This document shows, one piece after another, positions 1-10,835 of a DNA stretch of 64,000 bases (its first letter is position 1; the number at the start of each line of letters is the position of its first letter). Source of the stretch: Lethocerus indicus (Eukaryota; Arthropoda; Insecta; Hemiptera; Belostomatidae). Where the stretch lies: positions 7,006,001 through 7,070,000 of the forward strand of contig JACDQD010000004.1 of the NCBI GenBank assembly GCA_019843655.1, written 5' to 3'. The notes beneath the pieces were generated by a model. It was not told the origin of the DNA, did no database searches, and saw only the letters and a list, made by a program, of their open reading frames with translations. Position numbers and translations under genes: made by a program.

Positions 1-2290
1 ATGACGTGTGGGCGGCGGCAAAAGGTCTAAGGATGAGACGTCGACGCGTTGGGTGGTCCGGCGGAAGGTCTGGCAGAGGGCGGGCGGAGGACAGAGGATG
101 GATGTCGACGGGCGCAGTATCCGGGGAAGAGTTCGGGCAACGGCGGCAGGAGGGTCTGGGGCGGCACGGCGGGCAGGGGACGTCGGACAACGGCGGGTAG
201 TCTCGGCGGCAGGCGGGGAGGATGTGACGGGCAAGCGGTGGTCCGGGAGGGCGGCACGGCAAGCGGCACGGCGGGCAGGAGGCATGGGATGTCGACGGGC
301 AAGCGGTGTCCGGGGAAGGTTCTGGGAGGCAGCAGGAGGGCAGATGAAGGATGTCGACGGGCATGTCGAGAAAGAAAGAATGGCAAGCAACGGCACGGCG
401 GCGCAAACACGCAGCCAAAAACGGCAAGCCGAGGGAGGATGAGATGTCGACGGCGGGCGGAGGAGGATGAGACGTCGATCCGGGGCAAACAATCAAATGC
501 GGCACCGGCGGAGGGAGGAGACGTGAGGGACGATCTGCCGAGTCTTCGACGGGCGCGGGGTCGACAGACAGGTCTGGCACCGGCACGGGGCGCAGGAGGT
601 AGCAGACGTGAAGGTTCGGGAAGGTCTGGCGGCACGGCGGCAGGAGGGGGCCGGAGGGGAGGACGGACAAGCGGGGAAGTAGTCCTGGCGGCATGGCGGC
701 AGGAGGTCTGGGGCGGGGTCGAGGGCGGAGGAGGATGGAGATGTCGACGGCGGGGCGGTGGTCCAGAGTTCTGGCGCAGCAACGCCGCGGTATGAGATCG
801 AGCAAGCGGTGGTGTCTGGGGCGGCACGGCAAGGGCGGAGGGAGGAACGGTGGTCGACGGGCGCGGGGAAGGTCTAAGGCATGGCGTGGGAGATGCGGCA
901 GTAGGAGGCCGGGGGAGGATGAGATGTCGGTGCATCGGGGAAGCACGGCGGTGAACGGTGTCCAGCAAGGGTGGCTGGGGGAAGTTGATGGGTCGTAGAC
1001 AAGCAATTAGATCATGTGGATGTCGACGGGGCGGTGGTCAATGTGTCGACGGGCGACGCGGACGGCGGTAGGCGGGATGTCTAGGCAAGCGGTGGTCTGA
1101 GGTCTGGGCGGCAGGGTAGGAGGGGGGAGGATGAGGAGGGTCGGAGGGAGGATGGAGGATCGACGGGGCAGGAGTCTGGGGCGGCACGGCGGGTAGGGAG
1201 CACGGCGGGAAGGCCAGGAGGGGGATCAGATGTCGACGGTGCAAGCGGTGGTCCGATGAGACGATGTCATGCGGAGGAGGATGAGATCGACCGGGTCGAT
1301 AGTCCGGGGAAGGTCGGGTCGCTTTGGGGCCGGGGAGGATGTGATGTCGACAGCAGGCAAGCGGTGCTTAAGCCCGGGGAAGGTTCAGGGCAGCAGGCAC
1401 GAAGCGGGGCAAGGGAGGAGGATGTGAGATGTCGACGAGCAAAGTCCGGGGAAGAGTCCCAGGAAGGTTCAGGGGCACGCCGAGTAGGAGAAGTATGAGA
1501 TGGGATATCGACAACGGAAGCGGTGGTCCAGAGGTTGGAGCCAGACGAGGAATATGAGTCAGGGAGGATGTAAGGTTGAGCATGTCAGTCAGCAGGCGCA
1601 GTCCGGAAGGTCGAAGCGGTCTCTGAAGGTCGCAAGCAGTAGTCCAGGAAGGCAGCAAGCGGGAGCCGGAGCCAGAGATGATGCACAAGAGATCGGCAAA
1701 CGGGGAGGATGAGATGCCGGGCAAGCGGTGGTCTAGTCCGGGGAGCAACGGGTCGGGGCGGCACGGCGGCCGTGCCGAGACAAGGAGACAAGCGGATATA
1801 AGAATCAGTCCGAGGTCTGGCGAGCAACGCAATGCAGAGTCGGCGGGGGGAGGGATGTGAATGTCGACGGGAGCGGTGGTCCGGGGAAGTTCAGAGCAGC
1901 AGCACAGGATGCAGGAGAAGGTCGACGGGCAAGAGGATGTAGAGATATGGGCGGCACGGCGGTGTGGTCGAGGGGAAGGTTCGGGGCAGCACAGCGGCGG
2001 GTGGAGAGCCGGAGGGAGGATGAGATGTCGACACGGGCAAGCGGAGCAAGCAGTAGTCAGGAGGAAGGTTCAGGGGCGGGGGAGGATGTGAGAACGAAGG
2101 TAGCGGCACGGGGAAGAGAAGCAGAGCGGTGTCGAGATTCGCAGGCCAAGGCAGTGAATGTCGACGGCGAAGGTTGGGCAAGGCAGCGGGTAGGAGGCAG
2201 TAAAACGGGGGAAGGGGTTGAATGTCGAGTGTCGGCAAACACAGCGGTGGAAAAATTCCGGGGCACACACACAGTAAGCTAAACAGGCAG
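1..2290. repeat. GC-rich degenerate minisatellite array
   Basis: The sequence is built from diverged repeats of a G-rich unit of roughly 60-75 bp. Recurrent words are GATGTCGACGGG (near 102, 288, 350, 441, 740, 1018, 1228, 1341, 1428, 1858, 2024 and 2157), CAAGCGGTGGTCCGGGG, GGAAGGTTC and GGGGCGGCACGGCGGGCA. Units vary in length and order, so this is an old or shuffled array, not a homogeneous satellite. Long reading frames occur on both strands, but they are repetitive Arg/Gly/Ala or Pro/Arg strings caused by the scarcity of AT-rich stop codons; I do not regard them as genes. The array starts at or before the window edge and stops at about 2290. It lies downstream of the last visible exon of the minus-strand ankyrin gene, perhaps inside its next intron. 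Confidence 0.85.
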
Positions 2291-2307
2291 GCGGGCGGGG
2301 GAGGTTC

Positions 2308-2358
2308 GTCAAGCTGCCACAGGTTAATCTCGTCTCTTTATGCTGCACAGCTACAGTA
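2308..2358 (+). repeat. Array-flank repeat, copy A
   Basis: This stretch directly follows the minisatellite. It aligns with 2781-2845: both begin GTCAAG, share GGTTAATCTC, a CTTTA block and GCTGCACAGCT, and differ by small indels. It appears to be the right-hand flank of the minisatellite in a composite repeat unit. Confidence 0.6.
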
Positions 2359-2367
2359 CTGCCTTAC

Positions 2368-2756
2368 TTAGACGCGCATTCTTCAGCTAGCCACCCAGGA
2401 TTTTGTTAACGCCCACTTCTAGCAATAATTCGAATATGAGGAAACCTGTTTATACATTGGAGGGCAAATAAGGCGGGTTATCGGGTTAATATGGGTTAAT
2501 TCGATTATTTCATTCGAGTTTAGAGGGAGTATGACGAGTAAATAACGGATGTTACCCTGGTGTATGCGTGTAGCCGAAATAATCTGTATACCTCACAATC
2601 TAACGAGACCGGGATAGGGACAGGTTGAAGGAATATTTTGAAGACACCCACAATAATGGTGGGGCGGCTCGATTTATGCAGATTAAACGCCGCCAGTAGT
2701 TATAATCTTCCGGCGATTACGAATTTCAGCCGCCTACAGCGCCATTTATGAATATG
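2368..2756 (+). repeat. Composite repeat segment, copy 1
   Basis: Nearly the same sequence occurs again at 5383-5748. Identity is highest from 2424 to 2756 (about 333 bp), with a few small indels and substitutions. Shared landmarks are TTTATACATTGGAGGGCAAA, GAGGGAGTATGACGAGTAAA, a run around AATAATGGTGGGGCGGCTCG, and the end CGCCATTTATGAATATG. Copy 1 passes at 2757 directly into a short piece matching the minisatellite (GGTTCGGGGCGGCACGG), then into flank copy B. No coding signal was seen in this copy. Confidence 0.85.
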
Positions 2757-2845
2757 GTTCGGGGCGGCACGGCCCCATAGGTCAAGGCCTATTGGGGTTA
2801 ATCTCTGGTCTTCTTTAAGGTAAGCTGCACAGCTTACAGAACTCG
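2757..2845 (+). repeat. Minisatellite stub plus array-flank repeat, copy B
   Basis: Positions 2757-2775 match the minisatellite word GGTTCGGGGCGGCACGG. Positions 2781-2845 align with 2308-2358. The order segment, minisatellite, flank matches what is expected if the large array at 1-2290 is an expanded internal part of the same composite repeat. Confidence 0.6.
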
Positions 2846-4046
2846 CTCCCCTACCTTCCAATCCACTCCGTGTTCGGTATTAAATGGATTAAATTCAGTT
2901 TTATCTCAGGGGAGAAATATCAGCGCGTTGGAAATTCGAGTTTCGAATTCGATTAGCACAGCTTTGCCGATTACAAGTTGATTGCTACCATTTCCGAATT
3001 AGGCTGCGTCAGGGCCCACTCATTTTCCTCCATTTCATAATCCGAACGCGCCGAACAAGAGATGTTCGGATAAGATATAAGATTTGTTATCTTCTTCGCC
3101 AAGCCTGGGCTGTTACTAGAACTGGCGTTACGGATTTTCTCCAGCTACAGTACCGCGCAGTCAGTACATCACAGTGACACTGAAGAATGGTTGATGTCCA
3201 AACAGTTCCACCAAATATGCCAAACCGTTGCGTCCATTAATAAATGTGGAGGCAATATGTTATATCCTTGCCACATCTAAATCTAACTAGAAAAGTAAAT
3301 TCTGTGGTATATTTACGCATTGCATTTAGAAGCGTTATGCGATTAGACTCCCGATAGCTATAAATATTTACAACCTTGTACCAAATAATAATCACTTTTC
3401 CTCCGGAATGTAACGGCGGTTGTTTTAATTTGAACTGAATTTTAAATGATTATAGTTCCGAGAGCCGAGAGAGAATGGATTCTCATTCTTTCCCCTTTTA
3501 AATATTAATTTCTCGACCTCTTTGTGTTTTTTCTCCCTCTTCCTTCTCTGTAAAACGGCGGTCTGAAGAGCTCATTCTGATTTCTACTTCACCACGTTGT
3601 GTCAAGATTTGGAAAATATTCCAGGATAGACGCTTATTTTTAATATTTCACGAAATTATGCCTTTAATTTTAGGAAATTTGTTGTCTATTGGCACCTTCT
3701 GCTTCGTATATTCACGAAGGAATATTCAGGGGCAATAATTTGCGGTTCAAATCATGGCAGGGAGAGTCGATCCCATTTCACTATTGCAATTCCCTCGGTA
3801 CCGGTTCTGACAATTTTGACGCCTCCAGGTCGACGTAGCATTCGCCGGATGGGCCATCCTATCTCGGTGTCAGTTCAGGTGTAACCAGCAATTCGTCCAA
3901 GTACGATAATTAAATCGAGAAGTAAACCGCGGTTTAATCGTTAAATCGATAAATACATGCGGCAAAGGACCGAATATTTTAATCGATAATAATTACAGGT
4001 CTTATTATAATTAATAATTATAAAATTTAGCGTTATGGATTCGTAC
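2846..4046. other. Non-coding interval, probably intron of the ankyrin gene
   Basis: This AT-rich stretch lies downstream of the donor site that ends exon 4837-4047. I looked on the minus strand for another ankyrin repeat (the TPLHLA motif) and found none, so the next exon should lie left of the window. No other feature is supported. Confidence 0.5.
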
Positions 4047-4837
4047 TTGGTAGTTGACGTTCGCGCCGTATTTGAGTAGTAAATAAACCATTGTCGGGTT
4101 ATCTCTAACTACGGCGAGAAACAAAACTGGCAAAGGTGAATATGGGGCCTGGTGTATATTTCGGACATGCCGGCAACCTTATCGGGGGTATGTTGAATTG
4201 ACCCGGGCGAAGATCCGGCCTCGAGCTCTGAGGAGACGGCGAGGGTCGTGTGGCCTCGGAGTCCATGTCGTCGTCGGAGGAAGTGAGCGAGGCTGTCCTC
4301 GCAGGAGGAGGTGGAGGGCTGGTCGTGTAGAACTCCTCGTCCTGGTAGGCGGCGATGCGGCGCTCGTGGGCGGCCAGCAGGCAGGCCAGACGGGAGGCTC
4401 CAGCCGCCGGGGCTCAGCCCGCGCTCCTCCTCCATCTCCTCGTGTTCAGGCTCCCTCATCGAAAGGTTCAACAGTATGCCCTTGAATATCTCGCTGCTGC
4501 GCTCAACTCGGCGAATATGCGCTCAGGCGGGGGGCTTGGGGAGGAGGGCGCCTGGAGCTGGGACCTGGGCGACACGGCGGCTCGTCTTCAGCGAGATGGC
4601 CCTGCGCTCGCCCTGCAGCCGCGCCGCCCCACCTCAGCTCCGTCGTGTCGCTGCTCTCCAGGCTTAGTGAGCGCTGCCTCGGCAGGATGGACTTGCAGAC
4701 GCCCGTCCCTCCCAGCAGCCCTCTCTTCTTCGCCAGCGGCCTCGGCGGCGAGACCCAGCTAACTCGCCGCCCCGGACCCGCCATACCCGGCCCGGTTACT
4801 GTCACCATCGTCGGGGGCAAAATTTCTGTCCTCGTTG
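4047..4837 (-). CDS. Ankyrin gene exon: charged/Pro-rich linker and second ankyrin repeat, frame-broken
   Basis: The acceptor is TTTATTTATTTCAG before 4837 and the donor is CAA|GTACGA at 4047/4046. The exon encodes a linker and then an ankyrin helix pair with the core LAVVRDNPTMVYLLLKYGAN. Strong third-position GC tracks coding, but the open frame changes along the exon: WVSPPRPLAKKRGLLGG and PRQRSLSLESSDTTEL in one frame, QGERRAISLKTSRRVAQVP in a second, SSEIFKGILLNLSMREPE again in the second, LACLLAAHERRIAAYQDEEF followed by a Ser/Pro/Asp stretch in a third, and the ankyrin repeat back in the first. Apparent one-base insertions fall in a G4 run near 4630, a C6 run at 4529-4534, a CCC near 4402 and a T4 near 4121; about one base is missing near 4500. 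A stop (TGA at 4523-4525) follows the C6 run. The disruptions sum to a multiple of three. The linker resembles nothing I can name. Confidence 0.8.
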
Positions 4838-4990
4838 CTGAAATAAATAAATGAAGGTACGCGATTTATAATTCGGGTTCCGATCTATATAACTGCTACA
4901 CTAGTAGTAAACGTAGGAAGGACAATTAATTATACGATGTAACCCCTCAGTACTAAGCTTGTAAAATCTATTAATAGGGGTATGGCTGAC
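4838..4990 (-). other. Short intron (153 bp), donor uncertain
   Basis: The acceptor before 4837 is strong. The best in-frame donor for the upstream exon is ATCG|GTCAGC at 4991/4990, which leaves phase 1 and lets the next exon open with ATRTEILPPT. Weaker alternatives are GTACAC sites further up in the exon. Without a donor the exon would reach a stop (TAA TAG) about 20 bases later. Confidence 0.5.
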
Positions 4991-5295
4991 CGATGTGGTG
5001 GGGCGGTGGTGTGGTTTGCTGGGGCTGGGTCGGGTGTACCGGGCTGGGAGGGAAGACCGGGGACTCGTGCTCGCGGTGGCCGGCCCCGTGTACCATCCTG
5101 CCGCCCTGGTTGGGCTCCAGGCCGTACTTCAGCAGCAGCCTCACCACGTCCACAGCATTGTGCTCGACAGCCACGTGCAGGGCGTTACTGAAGATCAGCG
5201 GCACTCCCCCCTCCGGGCTCGACGAGGAACTAGTAGAGCTCGACGAGGAGTCGTCGTCCTCATCGACCTCTTGGTAGCCACCGATCGGTTCAAGT
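4991..5295 (-). CDS. Ankyrin gene exon: acidic/poly-Ser stretch and first ankyrin repeat
   Basis: The acceptor is ATTTTTTAACGTTCAG before 5295. The first base completes an AG|A arginine codon from exon 10835-10735, so the join is phase-consistent. The translation runs LEPIGGYQEV, an acidic DEDDD patch, a block of about 13 Ser/Thr residues, then an ankyrin repeat with the core NALHVAVEHNAVDVVRLLLK and YGLEPNQ. The exon ends in a Pro/His/Gln-rich tail. The acidic/Ser block is a plausible casein kinase 2 target, by composition only. Ankyrin repeats are protein-interaction modules with no enzymatic role. Codons are strongly GC-ending, unlike the flanking introns. The 3' border is the least certain part. 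Confidence 0.85.
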
Positions 5296-5382
5296 CTGAA
5301 CGTTAAAAAATAGTTACAACATTATAAATAGTAATATAGTTATAACATTTTCTAAAATTTAATAGTGGAATAGCATAGACGT

Positions 5383-5748
5383 TGGCGCATTCCTTCTAGC
5401 GGTATGAGGATTTTGTGAAAATAATTCGAATAAAACCCTGTTTATACATTGGAGGGCAAAACAATGCGGGTTATTATCGGGTTATGCCAGATTATTTCAT
5501 TCTAGAGTTTAGAGGGAGTATGACGAGTAAATAATGCAGGATGTTACCCTAGTGTATGCGTGTAGCCGAAATAATCTGTATACCTCGCAATCTAACGAGA
5601 CAGGGATAGGGACAGGTTGAAGGAATATTTCGAAGACACCCACAATAATGGTGGGGCGGCTCGATTTATGCAGATTAAACGCCGCCAGTAGTTATAATCT
5701 TCCGGCGATTACGAATTTCAGCCGCCTACAGCGCCATTTATGAATATG
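5383..5748 (+). repeat. Composite repeat segment, copy 2
   Basis: This is the second copy of the segment at 2368-2756, in the same orientation about 3 kb away. It is nearly identical from 5420 to 5748. Unlike copy 1 it does not run into minisatellite sequence; at 5749 it passes into a coding-like plus-strand stretch. The two copies enclose exons 4047-4837 and 4991-5295. Confidence 0.85.
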
Positions 5749-5926
5749 CCGCGACGAGCCAAACTCTCGCCACTTAGCTATGGCCAAGGACCGATACAAT
5801 TGGAAGAGGAAATAAATCGATTCAGACCGTCACTAGACAGTTTGGGTGCGGAACTTTCACTGATGACGACCGGACGAGAGAAAGAACTGAAAAAATTAAT
5901 AAAAGTGCTAACCCAGGCCAGAATGT
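5722..5926 (+). CDS. Candidate plus-strand exon, charged helical peptide
   Basis: An acceptor-like GAATTTCAG ends at 5721 and a good donor T|GTGAGTAC follows 5926. The frame contains an ATG at 5740. The predicted peptide is rich in Leu, Glu and Lys (LEEEINRFRPSLDSLGAEL, then GREKELKKLIKVLTQARM) and would form amphipathic helices, perhaps a coiled coil. I do not recognise it. It lies on the opposite strand, inside an intron of the ankyrin gene, and its first ~25 bases belong to the duplicated segment. It could be an exon of a nested gene, a gene fragment carried with the repeat, or chance. No neighbouring exon was found to join it to. Confidence 0.35.
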
Positions 5927-7138
5927 GTGAGTACAGATTTACCCGTCTAGACATTTTATAGGAAACACCTGCTCGGAACCCACTCTGTTCGGAACCGGAC
6001 ATTTCTACTGGACCATTCGTAAAATTAGATTAGGGTCGGGCGTTGATTAGCGGACACCGAATCTATTGGTTAACACAATCCTAGTTAATTTACCAGTTAA
6101 AGTCAACCCCGATCAATAGGGCAGAGGGGACTGTTTAACCAGGTCAATCAGCCTATTCGACGGCTCAGGAGCTGTTTCTATTAAGAACGACGAATGTTGA
6201 AACTCTGTGAAACAACGTATTAAGCTTAAATTTTAATATTAATTCTCCAATAGCTTCCTGAAAACTAAATTACTGTATTTCATGCTCAGTGTTTGTCATT
6301 CATTAATGATAACTGAGGGTTGCCCCTAGTTGGCTCATAGTCAGATGCGCATCCTGTTAATAATTTACGTTATTTTACCCAAATCCCAATCGCGACAAGC
6401 TCTCTTTCGATTTACCTCCGTTTTTTACCCGCCCTCGGTTTACGCACTTCAGAAAAAGGACCTCGGGCCGGAGGAGAAAAGTCAAACAGGAAATTAAAGC
6501 CAGCCAGGATTGTTAGAGCTAAAAGTTCTATTTACACGTTCCTCATTAAGAGCGAAATTAATAAATGAGTTTGCTATGCTCCTCACTCGTAAGCGCTAAT
6601 TGTAGGTCTTAAATTATTGCTCCCTAATGTCTGAGAGAATGTAAAAAATAAGACTGTAATCTTAATATTAGGTTTATGCGGACCGGCTAATCTTTCTTAT
6701 AAACTTGAATTATTTTATGTATAAATCATAACATCCTTGTTAGTTATTTAAAGACGTGTGCTAATTATTTAAATTACATTCTGCTCAGCTTTAAAATTGA
6801 TAACTGAGAAAGTGCTTATCACGAGGGTCAATAAAAGAAGGAACATTCTTCGGTTTGCTTGGTTCCCAAATAATCAGGTGGGAATAAGAGAATATATTAC
6901 AATACAGAAGGATACGTCGAAAATATAAAAATACGATATTTATAAAGAGAAGTAAATACATAATGTGATTGGAGAAAATACACGGAGAGTAAAATAATTC
7001 GGTTCTGGCTGGCCCCGCATGGCCGGCCAGTACTCGATTGGGTGGCAGACTTGGATCCACTTTTTCTGTCCCCGCTGCAACGGACCTTGTTTACCGGTAT
7101 AAATAGAATAAGAGGTAGGAAAGGAGGGAGGGGGGGTA

Positions 7139-7225
<87 letters not shown>

Positions 7226-10200
7226 GAAAGTGGGACTGGAGTGTCGGGGGTAGATATTGGAAAGGAGAGGCCGGACGATTTAACGGCAAATACCGGGAAT
7301 GGCGGTGGGCGGGAGGGCGGGCCAATTTAGGGGCGAAATTCGCCTCGGGGGAGGCACGCGGGAGAGACCCCTTTGAAAATGGGGAATTACCGGAGTTGGA
7401 AGGGCGGGGGCATAATTCTGTTTGACGCCGTCATCCGATAAAGAGACAATAAAAGACAATTGAGATATCGCCACGGACTCTATTCGACTTTGAACAGGCA
7501 TTCTTCGTAGTCCCCCTCCATCCCCCACCACCCCTCATAGTTTTCCACGTTTCCAGCTCAATGAGAAAACATATAATTTTGCATACTAACGCACAAAATT
7601 TAACGTTAGCAAACATTAAATCGATTTTGAAAATGGTTGTGAATACGGATGAAGGTACCCATCTTCATTTAGAAACATTAAAAATCTTTTTTGTAAACCT
7701 CACAACATAGTTGATTTATGTATGTCATAATTAGGTCTGTGAATTACACAAAACTAAAAATATGGATAACAGAAATGTTGTTTGCCCAGTGTACAGATTA
7801 AAATGTTGTTAGCATATTTAAAGCACGGAGAAATATTGAATCGAGAAGATTTGGAAAAGTATGAGTAATGTTTTTTCCTCCACAGACGTAGCTGATTTAA
7901 TTTAGTTTCCGAGATTAAACGTTTCGGAGGCCAGCTGTTTGAAGAATACAATACCGGTAAATTCGTCTCATGAATACAAAGGATGTCGCTTCAAATAGAA
8001 GAAGATATTATTTTTCAGAAATTTAAATCTAATCCGGCACAGCTTATACGCCCATCCGAGTTGTTTTTGGCCGGAATGGCACGGCCAAGTAACTACTCAT
8101 ACTTTCGCCGCTATCCAATTTGAAAAGACCCCGGTTGCTGCTTGGCGGGCGCATTTTAATATCGCCCAACCGTCTCGGTCTCTTTATCCCGGGGTATCGT
8201 ATTATTCTTTATTCCCCAGCCGAGGGTATATTCAAGGGGATTTGTTTAGTTTTTCATCTGGGCAGGAAGTGGCCCGGTCGGGGGATTGGGGAGCACCACT
8301 AAACCGTGATAAAAACCGTTATTGTGATAAACGAAAATCTCCAAGCTATACATTTCTGTATATCCCCCGCCACCAACATCACAATAACAAACGGCTCTTT
8401 CCTTCCAGGCTTTCTCTGCTGACTTGCAATTGTGTGCCACTTACAGCACTGTGTGCTGGAAAACAATGAAAAAGACTTCGCGATATGATCCAAGATAGTC
8501 GTGTTTTGTTGTAAAGAATTTTACTTCTTCTGTTTTTCAACAAATAAGTAGGATAACAGGAAATCACAAAATTTCATTCCATTTATATTTATACTCCTCC
8601 TACATGTGCGAAAGAGAGAGTACGATTACGTACAGGTTCAAATTAACGCCAAACGTAATTTCCTTAGGATGGCTAATTCTAATTTGCACGATGAGTTTTC
8701 AAAGAGAGAACACGTTTTTCCGAATTAAATAATACGAATTCTTTTTGTGACTGGTCTACAATATTTATTTGAGCGTGTAAAATTAAAGTCTGGTGCAATA
8801 TCTTTTACTATCTGTCCTCCTAGGTAAAGACCGTCGTTTGAAATGTGTTATTGCGGGAATTGTAGAAGGGATTCAGGAGTAGCCTGGAATAAATTCAAGT
8901 GCATTACTGGTGTGAGATAGGGTCGGATATGTCTCTATTGGAGCGTATTGGCCCCCTTCGAGTCGACAAGGGGCTCCCCCCCCCCTTCCCCCCGTAAGGT
9001 GTGGCGCGCGGCTCTTATCAGAAAAGCTCTTAGCGCCTTTATCCGGCCCGTTTGTCTAGTCTATCCCGGGCCTCTTTTACCGCAGACCGGTTGCACGCCA
9101 CTATCAGGGCACACGCGAAACCCGACTGGAGGAATATTCAAAAGGTACATCCCCATAACAGGTACATACGAGAAATACTACTATAAATGCGGGCACGGGT
9201 CCAAATCCGGACATGAATGTAATCCGGGCAAAACTCAACAATAATTTTCAATTTCTATGACGCACATGTCCCCAAGACTCGGTCATTATAATGTCACGTG
9301 ATCCTGTTCATTCCCTGACGTTAGACGAACAATCGATTCCTGTTCCAGAAACCCTTAAATTGAGGCCAACGCGGATTTTGTAAAATGCGAATTAACACAT
9401 AAAATTCACGACTAGAATATCCGATATATTTACCGATTCCGCTGAAGATCAATATTAAACATGAATTAATTAAAGAATCCAATAATTATCCCGCTATTAT
9501 TTCCCTCTACTGTCTGCTTTTCTGATTATTTATGGTGCAATAATCAGTTTATCCTTAAACAAACTTAAGCGCAATCGTATCACTGAAATTGTACTTTGAT
9601 TTATACTGGCTTGGGGACAAAATCTGTCACACGATAAATTTGGAATTGAAGAAAATTTTCGTCCACTATTCCGTGTTCTTTAAACTGCACTCTAAATGCG
9701 AATCAGTTGTTCAAGAACAAACTACCTAAATGAAATCCAGTGAGCACACTTTAGTTAATGAGCTCCCTCCCTTTTTGTTACACTACCGAGGGTATGGATT
9801 TTTCAACTCCTTACGCCGGTGGCCTTAAAGTTTCATTGCGCACCTTCAGCCAGTAAGCCACCAATTCCAAATTCAATTCCACACAATCTGTACTTTTCTA
9901 AATTATTAATACAGTATTTATTGTGCTTGTTAGACAGTCAGTACAAATGAGTTGTACATATTCCTGTCTATGATTATAGACATTTTATACTTCCTTCATG
10001 TATAATCTAATTTTATATAAAGAGGACAAATTTAAAACTTTCATGGGGAATATATTGTCCTTAAGTCTCCAATATCGTATATTGTCATTCCTCTTCATCA
10101 GAGTACTGCACATCGTACACTGATGGGACGGTGACCTGTATAGTCCGCATTGAGTATATCATATTGGACCCAATATTCCTATGATTAACATTCTGTATAG

Positions 10201-10734
10201 AATCTGTTCATGCTCAGTTGAACCCGTCCGTTCATTAAATCAGTTGAAATTTTGTTGCAACTAGAGAGTAAGGTAGTTTGTTCCTAAACAACTGACTCCC
10301 ATCTAATGTAAGTTATACCTTTGGAGACGGAGTTAAATTTTCCAATAGTGGATCGGAGATTACTCAGTTATAAATTCAACACAAGAATTTGTTCTTTTTC
10401 GCGTGAATACTACAATATAGGAACGTCATCTACACTTCCGATGTATGCGTCAAACTTTTTGTTCCGATGAACGTAATCCATCATCCGCTTGCTATCGATA
10501 ATGAAAATTACTCTATATATTTCCGAAGTTTTTTCATTCTGAAAGGATATTGAGGAAGAAAAAAAGGACAATGGCCCGCTTATTAATGAATAATCGCCTT
10601 ACGGTTTCAGACCCGATTTTGAGAAACGACCTTCTCGAAAACGAATATTGCCTCTTAACTAACTACATCGAATTTTTTGCCATTTAAATTTTGCATTACA
10701 ATATTCACCCGCGAGGGTTTTATATGGACCTTAC
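5927..10734. other. Intron of the ankyrin gene (5296-10734 in full)
   Basis: AT-rich intronic sequence with a GA microsatellite at 7143-7222 and a C-rich tract near 8975. At 8439-8460 on the minus strand there is a strong acceptor, an 11-base interval and a strong donor, listed under findings. No other coding region is supported; frames near 8948-9244 and elsewhere are within chance length. Confidence 0.55.
7143..7222. repeat. (GA)40 microsatellite
   Basis: Uninterrupted GA dinucleotide run of 80 bases inside an intron. Apparent poly-Arg/Glu or Ser/Leu reading frames over it are artefacts of the repeat. GA runs can bind GAGA-type factors in arthropods, but no promoter was seen beside this one. 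Confidence 0.97.
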
Positions 10735-10835
10735 CTGTCGATGAGGGTTTTCGATTTCCGCAACAATATTTCCACATCCTGGCTCTGGGATTCGTCGGAT
10801 GAAGATTTATCTAGGAGGCTTCCGTGGAGATTGAC
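10735..10835 (-). CDS. Ankyrin gene exon (101 bp)
   Basis: The acceptor is CATTTTATGTTAACAG before 10835 and the donor is GACAG|GTAAGG at 10735/10734. It reads VNLHGSLLDKSSSDESQSQD then VEILLRKSKTLID, open throughout. It starts in phase 0, matching exon 20101-19987 which ends HHDKFQ, and ends in phase 2 (AG), matching the A that opens exon 5295-4991. The two phase-correct joins and a near-consensus donor make this a secure call despite its small size. It is Ser/Asp/Gln-rich in the middle and lies N-terminal to the first complete ankyrin repeat. No motif was recognised. No competing frame gives a sensible join on both sides. Confidence 0.87.

Noticed and set aside
8..968. Long overlapping reading frames on both strands in the left 2.3 kb, up to about 310 codons
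   Set aside because: They follow the GC-rich minisatellite and give repetitive Arg/Gly or Pro/Arg strings on both strands; stop codons are scarce there by composition.
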